DNA of 64,000 bases from Veillonella sp. VA137 (GTDB lineage: Bacteria; Bacillota; Negativicutes; Veillonellales; Veillonellaceae), in the NCBI RefSeq assembly GCF_003992015.1, contig NZ_RQVK01000010.1:1-64000 (forward strand), written 5' to 3'. Below are positions 25,856 through 35,299 of the stretch, in pieces (within the stretch, counting starts at the first letter, position 1; the number at the start of each line of letters is the position of its first letter). The notes under the pieces were generated by a model. That model saw nothing but the letters and a program-made list of their open reading frames with translations, did not search any database and was not told the origin of the DNA. Both the position numbers and the translations under genes were made by a program.

Positions 25856-27461
25856 GATGTTCTCCTTTCAAAGGGCCATATGTATTCATAATTAATATGG
25901 CAGTTTCTGCCCCATCTAAGGCGGCACTCATGATGCCTCCTGCATAGCCTGCACCTTCTCCAATAGGATATAACCCCTTCGTGGACTGTGAAAGCCTGTT
26001 TTCGTCTCGTACGATGCGAAGTGGTGCTGATGTTCGTGTTTCCACCCCAGTCATACACACATGATCCGCATCAAAACCTTGTATGCGTCGCCCAAAATAT
26101 GGCAACGCCTCCGCTAATGTATTCGTCACATACTCTGGCAAGCATTGACGAATATCTGCTGGCGTGACCCCTGGTTCATAGCTATATGCCTCACATTGTA
26201 CGTCATTTGTCTCCGTACGACCTAAGAAATGCCCTACCGTCTGAATTGGTGCATGGTAATTGCGACCACCCACGATAAAAGCCTGTTCTTCCCATTTACG
26301 CTGAAAGTCTACCCCAGCTAAAGGATGCTCTCCAAAGTCACGAGGGCCTACAGTAACCACCAATGCACTATTCGCAATCCCACTGTCACGAGCGTATAAA
26401 CTCATACCATTAGTGACTACACCACCTACTTCGGAGGCACTGGCAACCACTTGTCCCCCTGGGCACATACAGAAACTATAACAAGAACGATCTTGTTCTT
26501 TATCGTGATACACCAAGGAATACTCTGCTGCTCCTAAGCCAATGTCTGCTGGATGCACGCCATATTGTGACGTATCGATCACATCTTGATCATGCTCGAT
26601 ACGAACTCCGATAGCAAAGGATTTCCCTTCTAAATAAACACCTCTGTCATAGAGCATACGATAGGTATCGCGCGCACTGTGACCAACCCCTAACATTACA
26701 ATATCTGCAGGGATTCGTTCTGTTCCATTAATAACAACACCCGTTACAACTTGGTCTTGTACTTCAATATCTGTAACCTGTGCACCAAAACGGACTTCTC
26801 CGCCCCATGCAATAATCTGCTGACGCATAGCTTTGACCATATGGCGCAAAATATCTGTTCCTACATGGGGTTTATGTTTATATAAAATTTCTTCAGGAGC
26901 TCCAAATTCTACGAAGTACGTAGCAATCTCATGAAGTCTTGGATGTGTTACACGAGTGGTTAATTTACCGTCTGAAAAGGTACCTGCTCCCCCTTCACCA
27001 AACTGTACATTTGATTCCGGTTTAAACATACCCGTTTTCCAAAATTCTTCTACATCTAAAGTGCGTTGATCCACATCTTGACCTCGTTCTAGTACGATAG
27101 GACGATATCCTTCTCGTGCTAAATAAAACGCTGCCAGCATGCCAGCAGGGCCAAAACCAACTACCACAGGGCGATGTTGCATGGGCATAGTACCACGCAC
27201 AATAGGATCTGGCATTTCAGGCTCCATTAAGGTAATATCTTTATGCCGACTTAACTTTTTCATCAATTGTTGCTCTTGGTCTACTTCTAAAAACAAAGTG
27301 TACACAAAAGTAATATGCGGTTTCTTCCTCGCATCCACGGCCCGTCGCACCACATGAATTGCTTTAATATGTCCTTGTAATGGGCTATATTTTTTAACAA
27401 GTAATGTTTCTAACCGCTCTGCCTCTTGCACGGGTATCCGAAAATTAATAATACGTAACAT
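25848..27461 (-). CDS. FAD-dependent dehydrogenase, COG2509 family
   Basis: A 537-residue flavoprotein of the uncharacterised COG2509 type. After a roughly 95-residue N-terminal domain (MLRIINFRIPV) comes the dinucleotide motif VVVGFGPAGMLAA, then NVQFGEGGAGTFSDGKL, a GVGHSARD motif and the closing GEGAGYAGGIMSAALDG. The substrate is unknown; a role in electron transfer to lipid or envelope precursors is only a guess. The start follows AGGAG nine bases after the cdaR stop. It sits between cdaR and glmM in one operon. Confidence 0.88.
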   Translation of the reverse strand: MLRIINFRIPVQEAERLETLLVKKYSPLQGHIKAIHVVRRAVDARKKPHITFVYTLFLEVDQEQQLMKKLSRHKDITLMEPEMPDPIVRGTMPMQHRPVVVGFGPAGMLAAFYLAREGYRPIVLERGQDVDQRTLDVEEFWKTGMFKPESNVQFGEGGAGTFSDGKLTTRVTHPRLHEIATYFVEFGAPEEILYKHKPHVGTDILRHMVKAMRQQIIAWGGEVRFGAQVTDIEVQDQVVTGVVINGTERIPADIVMLGVGHSARDTYRMLYDRGVYLEGKSFAIGVRIEHDQDVIDTSQYGVHPADIGLGAAEYSLVYHDKEQDRSCYSFCMCPGGQVVASASEVGGVVTNGMSLYARDSGIANSALVVTVGPRDFGEHPLAGVDFQRKWEEQAFIVGGRNYHAPIQTVGHFLGRTETNDVQCEAYSYEPGVTPADIRQCLPEYVTNTLAEALPYFGRRIQGFDADHVCMTGVETRTSAPLRIVRDENRLSQSTKGLYPIGEGAGYAGGIMSAALDGAETAILIMNTYGPLKGEHHE

Positions 27462-27470
27462 GTTTCTCTC

Positions 27471-28400
27471 CTACATATGTGGTTCAATTTCTACTTTCAC
27501 CACAACTCGGTCTGTCGTTGTTGTCACACCTTCTGGCAAGACTAGACTATACCCACCAGTAAAGCTACTAGTAGCACCATGGATAGGGATATCAATAGTT
27601 TTGACCCCATCAATGCCATTGAGGATAGATTCTTTTCCTACAATCGTCAACTCTTTTGGTTCTACCACCACTCGTTTCACTGTATAGCCGCTAGGTACAT
27701 TACCAACTACATTAGTTTGGACTGGAACCTTTTTTTCCATCCGAATGCGTTCTAGCTCATATTGAATTTGCGCGCCTTTCGGTGTGATTGTCAATCCTTC
27801 TACCACATTGCCCGCAGAATCTACTGGTAAAATATCCCCTACTTCTGTAAAGCTTTCACGATGTTTATCTAGGTTAATGCGAATCACTGCATAGGATGCT
27901 CTGCTTACCAAGTGGGCTGGTCCAGAAATCGTTACCGTCGTAGGCATAACTTTAGAGTCTTTAATGGCAATGTCATTCGGTACCGTTCCCAATGGTTGGG
28001 CCTGCACTTGCAACTCTTTCACCATATATTCGTCCACCGTAACGGTCACATTTTCTGGGGTTATACTGTCTATGAAAGTCCCTGTTGGAGCCGTAAAATT
28101 GATAGCTATGTTTTCCTGACCTACACGGGCATTCTTCATATTTACATAAGCTTTCAATACAGATGGGTTAATATCAAAGATCGCATTACGAGGTCCTCGT
28201 AAATGAACACGTACTTCACTCGGCACCCCTTCTACTAAATAGTTTTGGTCTAAGTTTTGCACTTGTACCGGCACAGTGTAGGTCATTTCAATGATAGGGT
28301 TTTGATCCTTCATGACATACACCCACATACCAATGGCGCAAAATAAGCAAAACAATTTCATGCCCCAATTATGTTTTAATCCTACTATCCAATGCATCAT
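27471..28400 (-). CDS. cdaR: CdaR, YbbR-domain regulator of diadenylate cyclase
   Basis: A 309-residue protein with one N-terminal membrane helix (LFCLFCAIGMWVYVM) followed by extracytoplasmic YbbR repeats (patterns such as VPVQVQNLD, GAIVSGP-like turns and proline-rich strands), about three or four in number. CdaR binds CdaA at the membrane and tunes c-di-AMP synthesis. Its start overlaps the cdaA stop by four bases (ATGA), so the two are translationally coupled. Confidence 0.92.
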   Translation of the reverse strand: MMHWIVGLKHNWGMKLFCLFCAIGMWVYVMKDQNPIIEMTYTVPVQVQNLDQNYLVEGVPSEVRVHLRGPRNAIFDINPSVLKAYVNMKNARVGQENIAINFTAPTGTFIDSITPENVTVTVDEYMVKELQVQAQPLGTVPNDIAIKDSKVMPTTVTISGPAHLVSRASYAVIRINLDKHRESFTEVGDILPVDSAGNVVEGLTITPKGAQIQYELERIRMEKKVPVQTNVVGNVPSGYTVKRVVVEPKELTIVGKESILNGIDGVKTIDIPIHGATSSFTGGYSLVLPEGVTTTTDRVVVKVEIEPHM

Positions 28401-29224
28401 TTCGATTCACCTCGTTTTATTTTAAGTAAAGAGCTGACTGCACTAGGTGTTGGCTCAAGTAATGATAACATAACGGTGCGCAATGTGTCTTCTGTAACAC
28501 CACGATGAATTTGTCCACCTAAGGCATAAGAAATTTGTCCTGTTTCTTCGCTGACCACCACCACTAAGGCATCACTTTCTTCGCTTTGCCCTAAGGCAGA
28601 CCGGTGTCGTGTGCCTAATTCTTTGCTTACATCTCGGTTTTGACTGACAGGTAATAAACTAGCTGCTGTCTCAATACGACCGTTACGAATAATAACCGCT
28701 CCATCATGAAGAGGAGATTTCGGATAAAACAAATTCATCAGTAGTTCACTGGTCACAAGTCCATCGATACGAGTCCCCTGCATGGATAATACATCTAACT
28801 TCATGTTTCTTTCAAAGACCATGAGAGCCCCAATTTTACGACGAGACATACTACGGCAAGCAATGACAACTTCTTTCACAATGGATGTGAGCTCTTCTTT
28901 AGAAATTTTAGTACGGGATGAAAAAAATCCAGTACCACTGCCCAATTGTTCTAAGAGGCGTCGTAACTCTGGTTGAAATACAATCGGCAAAGCAATCATT
29001 AGGACGGCCACACTTTGCTGCATAATCCAACTAATGGTATGCAATCCCATGAAGTGTGCCACGATATTGATGACCACCAACACGCCTAACCCTTTCAATA
29101 AGCCTAAGGCTCTTGTATTTTTAACTAATCGATATAACCAATAAAATAAGGTGGCTACCACTATAATATCTACGATATCTAAGAATCGTAATGTTTCTAA
29201 TGTAGTTTGTAATTGAAACAGCAT
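28397..29224 (-). CDS. cdaA: Diadenylate cyclase CdaA
   Basis: Makes c-di-AMP from two ATP at the cytoplasmic membrane. The 275-residue length matches the family. There are three N-terminal membrane helices (residues about 15-85), then the DAC domain with DGA (174-176) and RHR (207-209). The start at 29224 is chosen because GGAG lies seven bases upstream and the protein then has the usual CdaA length; an upstream alternative at 29275 adds 17 residues and runs into the terminator hairpin. First gene of the group that includes cdaR and glmM. Confidence 0.96.
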   Translation of the reverse strand: MLFQLQTTLETLRFLDIVDIIVVATLFYWLYRLVKNTRALGLLKGLGVLVVINIVAHFMGLHTISWIMQQSVAVLMIALPIVFQPELRRLLEQLGSGTGFFSSRTKISKEELTSIVKEVVIACRSMSRRKIGALMVFERNMKLDVLSMQGTRIDGLVTSELLMNLFYPKSPLHDGAVIIRNGRIETAASLLPVSQNRDVSKELGTRHRSALGQSEESDALVVVVSEETGQISYALGGQIHRGVTEDTLRTVMLSLLEPTPSAVSSLLKIKRGESK

Positions 29225-29250
29225 AGAATATCTCCTATCCTTTCTAATAC

Positions 29251-29288
29251 AAAATAAGGGTACATGCTCTTGCATGTACCCTTTTATT
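29251..29288. terminator. Terminator between the purine/selenium block and cdaA
   Basis: AAGGGTACATGC (29256-29267) and GCATGTACCCTT (29272-29283) form a perfect 12-base stem with a 4-base loop and A/T runs on both sides. It closes the long minus-strand block that ends with the XdhC N-terminal gene. Confidence 0.88.
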
Positions 29289-29327
29289 GTATCCTATATT
29301 GGTATTTTTTTCTAGTAAACCTACGAT

Positions 29328-29642
29328 TTATGCACGGTAAGTTTCGATAAGTACGTCCATATTACCGCCGCAAACCATACCTTCTTTGACTGCTACATCA
29401 TCGTTTAAGTCCACATAGATACGACGAAATGCCTCTTTCTTCTGCAAAGCATCTACAGCACTTAAGCGAATTTCATTTTCTGCACGGCCCCCACCAATGG
29501 TACCAAAGATAGAGCCATCAGGATGTACAATCATAGTAGTCCCTGCTTTCCGTGGAGTGGAGCCATGTGTATTTAAAATTGTTGTCACTGCTAATGTGTC
29601 TTGCTTATGTTGTTGTAAATACTCAATAAACTCATACTTCAT
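29328..29642 (-). CDS. XdhC/CoxI family N-terminal domain, separate protein
   Basis: A 104-residue protein containing only the XdhC_CoxI N-terminal domain, with HGSTPRKAGTTM near residues 25-36 and FGTIGGG after it; it ends in GNMDVLIE. XdhC proteins protect and insert the molybdenum cofactor into xanthine-dehydrogenase-type enzymes. Normally this domain and a Rossmann domain are on one chain; here the Rossmann part is the preceding gene, overlapped by 11 bases. The start at 29642 follows GAGG. Confidence 0.8.
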   Translation of the reverse strand: MKYEFIEYLQQHKQDTLAVTTILNTHGSTPRKAGTTMIVHPDGSIFGTIGGGRAENEIRLSAVDALQKKEAFRRIYVDLNDDVAVKEGMVCGGNMDVLIETYRA

Positions 29643-30357
29643 GTGTGTACCTCTTCTTTGATAAAAAACCACCTTGTTTACGATAAGACACCGCCATATA
29701 TTCTGCTACGATGGATAGTGCTATCTCTTCTGGTGTTTGGGCTCCTAGATCTAAGCCAATAGGGCCATATAACATATCTAACTCTTGCTGTGTCCAACCT
29801 TCTTCTTTCAACACTTCAAAAGCATGGAAAATACGTTTTTGGCTGCCCATCACACCCACATAGGTTGGTAACACATGACGCACTTGGTGCAAGCACATGC
29901 TATCGAACTCATGAGCTCTAGTGACTACCACAATGCCCGTATAGGCATGAAGATTCAAATTATCCTGTAATGATGTAAAGTCTAAATGCACTCGTTTCAC
30001 ACGAGAATCAAAAAAGTTTTCTTGTAAGTATTCCGCTCGGTCATCCACTACGGTAACGCCACAACCAATGAATAAAAATTGGTCAGCCACACAACGGCTT
30101 ACGTGACCAGCCCCTAGTATGAGAACTTCTGGATCTTTTTCTACTGGTTGTAGAAAACATTCCATATCTTCAATAGAAAATAATTGTGGTTCTATTCTTT
30201 GAGGTACTGTAAAGCCTTCAATAGCATTGCCATACACCACTTCACCAGTATGGCTATACATCACTTTATCGCCTCGTCGCTCCCCAGATAAAATCGTTAC
30301 AATCAACGATGATTCATCCTTTGCCATACGTTCTTGCGCAATATCAATCAGATTCAT
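29632..30357 (-). CDS. XdhC family protein with Rossmann domain
   Basis: A 241-residue cofactor-insertion protein. After a short N-terminal region (SGERRGDKVMY...), the XdhC_C Rossmann fold is clear: EVLILGAGHVS near residue 77, a VVDDRAEY motif, VVVTRAHEFD and YVGVMGSQKR, then GPIGLDLGAQTPEEIALSI. The start follows AAAGGAG. The gene overlaps the XdhC N-terminal-domain gene, so the two probably form one functional unit with YqeB and MocA in maturing the selenium-containing molybdenum hydroxylases. Confidence 0.85.
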   Translation of the reverse strand: MNLIDIAQERMAKDESSLIVTILSGERRGDKVMYSHTGEVVYGNAIEGFTVPQRIEPQLFSIEDMECFLQPVEKDPEVLILGAGHVSRCVADQFLFIGCGVTVVDDRAEYLQENFFDSRVKRVHLDFTSLQDNLNLHAYTGIVVVTRAHEFDSMCLHQVRHVLPTYVGVMGSQKRIFHAFEVLKEEGWTQQELDMLYGPIGLDLGAQTPEEIALSIVAEYMAVSYRKQGGFLSKKRYTHEV

Positions 30358-30361
30358 GGTA

Positions 30362-31165
30362 CTACTCCTTTATCTGCTCATATTCCCAAGCAGTGATGGC
30401 CTCCATCACACCACCGCCGACAGCTAATGCTTTATCTGATATAGTAAAGCAATGGCTCTCTTCACATCGTGCGTCCACATCCGCTAATTTAAAGCCTTTC
30501 GTTACTAATATATTAGAGGCTAAAATACCTCGTAAAGTGCCGGTAATTTTTGCATGCACTGGTACATCCTCTACATAGCCTATGATAGAACCCGCCTCTA
30601 CTTGATCTCCAATATGGCTTTTCGCTACAAATAGACCTTCCGTTGGGGACTTAATCACTCGCTCATGCGTATAGCCTCCCACATTGCCCGGAATTCCCGT
30701 ATTCGCTAAGGCGGGGCCCTCATAAATGCATCGTCCTAAGGTATGACCACGCATAGTCTCAATAACCACGTGCACATCCTTACCAGCATTGAATCCAGGA
30801 CCACATCCAATGACTAAGGAAGCATCACTTTTTTGAGTCCCTACATTTCGTTTCGCCAAAATGGCATCTACCACGATAGCTGGTTGTATCGTAGCTAATA
30901 CAGTTTCATAAGGCTCAGTGACCACAGGAATGGCCTCCCGGCTAGCTAACAATTTTTCTACATCTTGTAAGGCTACATGACGTGAGCGCAAGCGCTCTAA
31001 AATCATTTCCCCTCGGTGCACTGCATTTCCATAGGACACTTCTCTACGAATCATGGTAGGAATGGCAATTTCATTAATCACCACAGGATACCCTGCTCGC
31101 CATAAACGATACACAGCACCAGATGCTACATCTCCACCGCTACGGATGAGAATCATTGGTTTCAT
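30362..31165 (-). CDS. yqeB: Selenium-dependent molybdenum hydroxylase maturation protein YqeB (EF2563 family)
   Basis: A 267-residue member of the EF2563/YqeB family, found by comparative genomics only in genomes with the labile selenium cofactor of molybdenum hydroxylases. Visible family features are LIRSGGDVASGAVYRL at the start, VIGCGPGFNAG in the middle and a GIPGNVGGYTHERV segment. The biochemical step is unknown. The start follows GGAGG inside the mocA reading frame (26-base overlap). Neighbours are XdhC, MocA and YqeC. Confidence 0.92.
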   Translation of the reverse strand: MKPMILIRSGGDVASGAVYRLWRAGYPVVINEIAIPTMIRREVSYGNAVHRGEMILERLRSRHVALQDVEKLLASREAIPVVTEPYETVLATIQPAIVVDAILAKRNVGTQKSDASLVIGCGPGFNAGKDVHVVIETMRGHTLGRCIYEGPALANTGIPGNVGGYTHERVIKSPTEGLFVAKSHIGDQVEAGSIIGYVEDVPVHAKITGTLRGILASNILVTKGFKLADVDARCEESHCFTISDKALAVGGGVMEAITAWEYEQIKE

Positions 31166-31793
31166 AAGGTCCTCCTTCGCTCACAATACGGTTATAGTCT
31201 TCCTTCGTATCAATATCAATACCACTATGCATAGTACGTTGCCTTTCAAGCCATACATATGTAACATGAGGTGCCCCTTCGCCCCTCAAAATGACACGTC
31301 CCCCCATATCGCCAGGAATCAAGCGTAACGCATCCGCCCAATATCTCCCAAATACTACGGGATTACCTCGTTCTTGATGCGGTCCATACTGTGGCTGTAC
31401 AATGGCTTTCTCGTCGCCTATGGCTCTGAAAGCATTACACAAGTCGTCAATGACTTGTCCATCCAATAAAGGTTGGTCGATCACACCACATACAATTGCT
31501 TCCAGTCGCTCTTTCTGTGTATGTTCCCATTGCAATAAGGCCTCTACCCCTAATCGGATCGATGTACCCTGTCCCAACTGTGGTTGCTCATTAGGCACAG
31601 GAATCCCCTGCACCTTACGCACCATATCTTCCACACCCATACGTGGGTCTATGACCACTGCTAGCGGTTGTATCCTACCATACTTAGACAGAGCAACCTC
31701 TAATAAAGTGCATCCTTGATAGGTCAATAATTGCTTGGCGCATCCCATGCGTTTCGATTGTCCAGCCCCTAATAATACACATCCTATTGCCAT
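31140..31793 (-). CDS. mocA: MocA-like molybdenum cofactor nucleotidyltransferase
   Basis: A 217-residue NTP-transferase-fold protein, expected to add CMP to molybdopterin to make the MCD cofactor used by xanthine dehydrogenase-type enzymes. It shows the N-terminal LLGAGQSKRMGCAKQLL signature, a DQPLL metal motif, and GNPVVFGRYW with GDMGGR later. The start at 31793 follows AGGAT and gives the usual short N-terminus; an upstream ATG at 31817 lacks a site. It overlaps yqeC by 10 bases. Confidence 0.88.
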   Translation of the reverse strand: MAIGCVLLGAGQSKRMGCAKQLLTYQGCTLLEVALSKYGRIQPLAVVIDPRMGVEDMVRKVQGIPVPNEQPQLGQGTSIRLGVEALLQWEHTQKERLEAIVCGVIDQPLLDGQVIDDLCNAFRAIGDEKAIVQPQYGPHQERGNPVVFGRYWADALRLIPGDMGGRVILRGEGAPHVTYVWLERQRTMHSGIDIDTKEDYNRIVSEGGPYETNDSHP

Positions 31794-32539
31794 GTTAGTA
31801 TCCTTTGTATGCAACAATTTTCACGATATCCATTCGCCAACACCACTTTGTGCAATGAAAGGGATTGCAAGGCTCGTAAAAATGCATCCACCACTGTTGA
31901 GTCTACCGTATCACATCCTGTACAGAACACAATTCGTTTCCTCTGAGCATATTGAAAGATACCATTGTCGTGTCCTAATAGTCTTGCTACTCCTTCTGGA
32001 GTTATCCTATCCCCTAGTGGAATCCCCATGATAGCCTGTACTTCTTCTATGCGATGTACATAGTCCTCTGTGAGCGGTTTGCCTAAGACCTGCATATTCA
32101 CTACTGCAATGGTAGTCACCGTGTTTGTGGGTATCACTGGTTCGTGAGGCTTAGGGGCTTTCAACCACTTGGTTTTTGCCCCATCTGCCTCTATGATAAT
32201 CGACCAATCTGGATGACGCTCTTGTACTCTATCTAGCAACTCTGGATCTAATCCTAGTACCTTATGGCCTGCTACGGATTGAAACCAAGAACCCATCCGT
32301 CCTTGTGCCAATTGTTGTTCTATATGATTTTCCCCAAGTGTTAGGTCATCCCCATAGTAGGGGTTCCAAGGAGCCACTTGTTCAGATCCCATCTTTGTTG
32401 TAGTCGTTACCACTACTGGTCGCTCTAGACTGATTGCCACAGCACCTAGTTTAGATACAACAGTTGTTTTACCACCAGCCCCTACGACAGCAAGTATCCC
32501 AGGTTCTAGCAAGGACTCCCAGTACTTCCTATCACTCAT
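31784..32539 (-). CDS. yqeC: Selenium cofactor biosynthesis protein YqeC
   Basis: A 251-residue protein with a P-loop AVVGAGGKTTVVSKL near residues 17-31 and later a VIIEADGAKTKWLKAP motif, both typical for YqeC. The family is linked by genome comparison to the selenium-dependent molybdenum hydroxylases; its reaction is not known. The start follows AGGAG. The gene lies 22 bases after the molybdenum subunit stop, in one operon with it. Confidence 0.92.
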   Translation of the reverse strand: MSDRKYWESLLEPGILAVVGAGGKTTVVSKLGAVAISLERPVVVTTTTKMGSEQVAPWNPYYGDDLTLGENHIEQQLAQGRMGSWFQSVAGHKVLGLDPELLDRVQERHPDWSIIIEADGAKTKWLKAPKPHEPVIPTNTVTTIAVVNMQVLGKPLTEDYVHRIEEVQAIMGIPLGDRITPEGVARLLGHDNGIFQYAQRKRIVFCTGCDTVDSTVVDAFLRALQSLSLHKVVLANGYRENCCIQRILTWQ

Positions 32540-32561
32540 CTTGACTCTCCTATTGCTTACT

Positions 32562-34847
32562 CTACTTATTTTCTTGTAACGCCATATACACGCGTTCTGG
32601 AATCATTGGCAATGTAGTGACCTCAGCACCTGTAGCATTCAAGATAGCTCCTTGAATAGCTGGACAAGATGTATTAATAACAACTTCCCCTATGGATTTA
32701 ATTCCATAGGCTCCAGTTGGTTCATAGGATTCCACAAAGTCTACATGAATATTACCAGTATCTAGTCGTGTTGGTAATTTATAATGCATGAAGTTATTCG
32801 TTTCTAACACACCGCGAGAAGAATAGCGAATTTCTTCATACAATGCCATACCAATACCTTGCACAACACCGCCTTCTGTTTGTACAGTGGCTAGGTTTCT
32901 ATTCACAATCGTACCACAATCAACTACAGCATAGTAGTTTTCAGGCGTTACTTTACCCGTTTCAATGTCTACTTTCACCTCTGCAATGCCTACCATGAAA
33001 GGAGGTGGAGATGTTTGACTGCCCCAAGTTGCCATACCGCTTAAGTAATGTCCTTTCGGGCCTGACACAAGTTTAGGTGCTAATTCTTTAGTAGTCATTG
33101 TTTTAGAACCATCTTCGGTCCACACTTTTTCCCCATCAAAGGAGAGTGTGCTTGGATCCACTTCCATTAGACGACCAAATTCTTGTAAGATTTTTTCTTT
33201 CAACTCGTCACAAGCTAGTTTAGTAGCAGTCCCTGTCACATACGTCGTACTCGATGCATAAGAGCCCGGATCAAACGGTACAACATCAGTATCTGCTTCA
33301 TAAACAACCATCATATCCATGGGACAGCCCAAAGTTTCACAAGCAATTTGTGCCAACGCTGTATTGGAACCTTGACCCATATCTGTAGAACCAGTAAATA
33401 ACATATACGTACCATCATCAAGCATGCGCACTTCTACCGAGGCAGAGTCAATATTGGCAATCCCCGAACCTTGGAACGCCAGAGCTACTCCTAAACCGCC
33501 CATATGACGGTCATCAATTTTCCAAGATTTTGGACGATTGTCCCAATTAGACATTTCTTTCGCTTTTTGGATGGCTTCTTTCAATAGACCAGATGCCAAC
33601 ACTTCTCCTGGATGGAATGATTGTGCAGTTTCTCCTACACCAATTAAGTTTTTCAAGCGTAGTTCGATCTCATCTACACCCATTGTATGAGCCAATTTTG
33701 TAATAGCACATTCTAGTGGCCACAAGGCTTCTGTAGCGCCATACCCACGGAATGCACCACCTGGCATATGGTTTGTGTACACTACATTAGATTCATAACG
33801 AATCGCTTTCGTTTTGTTATATAGAGGCAAGGATTTATGTTCCCCTGCTGTGAAAGTCGTCAATGCATGGCTACCATGTGCTCCTGCATCGGATACTGCT
33901 ACCATGTCGATGACTTGGATAATACCATCTTTTGTAGCCCCAACACGAACTTTCCAATCCCGTGCATGTCGACTAGTGGAGCAGTTATTCGCCTCATGAC
34001 GATCGTATATGATATAGGATGGTTTTTTCAATTTCCATGTGACAAAAGCTGGGAACATTTCTGTACAACCTGTTTGTTTAGAGCCAAAACCACCGCCAAT
34101 ACGAGGTTTGATAACACGAATTTGAGCCGCTGAAAGACCTAACGCATGAGCCACATGTCTACGAATATGGAATGGTACCTGTGTCGAACTTGTAATCACA
34201 AGACGATTAAATTGGTCTATGGTAGCAAAGGTCCTAAAAGTTTCCATCGCCGATTGTAAGGTGGCTTGGTCAAAGTAAGACTCTTCTACTACATAATCAC
34301 ATTTCGCCAATTCTGCTTCTAAATCACCCACTACATGACTATAGGAACAAGCAATGTTTCGCTTAGGGTCTCCCCCTACTGGGAAGTTATAGTGGAAGTC
34401 ATCTTCCGCGTGAATGATGCTAGGATGATCGATGGCTGTATGCATATCCAATACAGGTTCATAGATCTCATATTTTACTTTGATGAGAGGCATCGCTTTC
34501 AATGCTGTCCGTTCATCCACAGCCACTACTAAAGCTACTTCATCCCCCACATAGCGAACCACTTGATCTAAAATCAACATATCGTATGCAGATGGTTCTG
34601 GATAACTTTGACCAGCTAAGGTAAATCTAGTCTGTGGCACATCTTTGTAAGTATAAATAGCTTCCACACCAGGCACTTTTAAAGCGGCGTCAATATTAAT
34701 ATCTACAATTTTAGCAAAGGCATGAGGACTGCGAAGTATCTTAATACATAAGGCATTGGATGGAATAAAATCTTCTGTATAGGCTGCTTTACCACTTAAA
34801 ATCGTTGTGGAGTCTTTTTTCTTATAACTTTGTCCTAAATGTTTCAT
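32562..34847 (-). CDS. xdhA: Xanthine dehydrogenase-type molybdenum-binding subunit
   Basis: A 761-residue large subunit of a purine hydroxylase. It has the Ald/Xdh N-terminal domain, GGGFGSKQ (251-258), GGAFRGYGATEALWP near 365, TDMGQGS, and the C-terminal GIKSIGEVVI with the catalytic glutamate. The enzyme hydroxylates purines at molybdenum, passing electrons through the iron-sulfur and FAD subunits encoded just upstream. The order FAD, [2Fe-2S], molybdenum with 4-10 base overlaps shows a single operon. The neighbouring yqeB and yqeC suggest a selenium-dependent enzyme. The exact purine cannot be read from sequence. Confidence 0.93.
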   Translation of the reverse strand: MKHLGQSYKKKDSTTILSGKAAYTEDFIPSNALCIKILRSPHAFAKIVDINIDAALKVPGVEAIYTYKDVPQTRFTLAGQSYPEPSAYDMLILDQVVRYVGDEVALVVAVDERTALKAMPLIKVKYEIYEPVLDMHTAIDHPSIIHAEDDFHYNFPVGGDPKRNIACSYSHVVGDLEAELAKCDYVVEESYFDQATLQSAMETFRTFATIDQFNRLVITSSTQVPFHIRRHVAHALGLSAAQIRVIKPRIGGGFGSKQTGCTEMFPAFVTWKLKKPSYIIYDRHEANNCSTSRHARDWKVRVGATKDGIIQVIDMVAVSDAGAHGSHALTTFTAGEHKSLPLYNKTKAIRYESNVVYTNHMPGGAFRGYGATEALWPLECAITKLAHTMGVDEIELRLKNLIGVGETAQSFHPGEVLASGLLKEAIQKAKEMSNWDNRPKSWKIDDRHMGGLGVALAFQGSGIANIDSASVEVRMLDDGTYMLFTGSTDMGQGSNTALAQIACETLGCPMDMMVVYEADTDVVPFDPGSYASSTTYVTGTATKLACDELKEKILQEFGRLMEVDPSTLSFDGEKVWTEDGSKTMTTKELAPKLVSGPKGHYLSGMATWGSQTSPPPFMVGIAEVKVDIETGKVTPENYYAVVDCGTIVNRNLATVQTEGGVVQGIGMALYEEIRYSSRGVLETNNFMHYKLPTRLDTGNIHVDFVESYEPTGAYGIKSIGEVVINTSCPAIQGAILNATGAEVTTLPMIPERVYMALQENK

Positions 34848-35299
34848 ATCGTTTTGCCTCCTAAAAATTTACGAATCCCTCGCATATGTGATTCATAACC
34901 AGTACAACGACATAAATTGTTGTTTAGGTAAGCTTTAATTTCTTCATCCGTAGCATTTGGATATTTACGGCTTAATGCAATGGCACTCATCATCATGCCT
35001 GTTGTACAGTAGCCACATTGGTCAGCCCCTTCTTCTGCCAAGCAATCCGCCAAATGAGCCGCCTCTTCCGCTACGCCTTCTAGGGTAGTAATCTCGTGAC
35101 CTACTGCTCTGAAAGTAGGATACGCACAAGACAACATAGGATCTCCATCTACCCATACAGTGCATAGACCGCAATTTGTTGTATCACAACCGCAACGCAC
35201 ACTGTAAAAGCCTAAGTTACGTAATGTTTCCAATAACATTTCATCTGTTTCGATGAGAACTTTTCGTTTCACTCCGTTCACTTGTAACATTATTTCCAT
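34844..35299 (-). CDS. xdhC: Xanthine dehydrogenase-type [2Fe-2S] subunit
   Basis: A 151-residue small subunit that carries two [2Fe-2S] clusters. The plant-type cluster is bound by CGCDTTNCGLCTVW and a later cysteine (PMLSCAYP); the second by CGYCTTGMM and CRCTGY. The start follows GAGGTGG. It overlaps both neighbouring subunit genes by a few bases, indicating equal translation. The symbol follows E. coli usage for the iron-sulfur subunit, not the XdhC maturation factor. Confidence 0.93.
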   Translation of the reverse strand: MEIMLQVNGVKRKVLIETDEMLLETLRNLGFYSVRCGCDTTNCGLCTVWVDGDPMLSCAYPTFRAVGHEITTLEGVAEEAAHLADCLAEEGADQCGYCTTGMMMSAIALSRKYPNATDEEIKAYLNNNLCRCTGYESHMRGIRKFLGGKTI

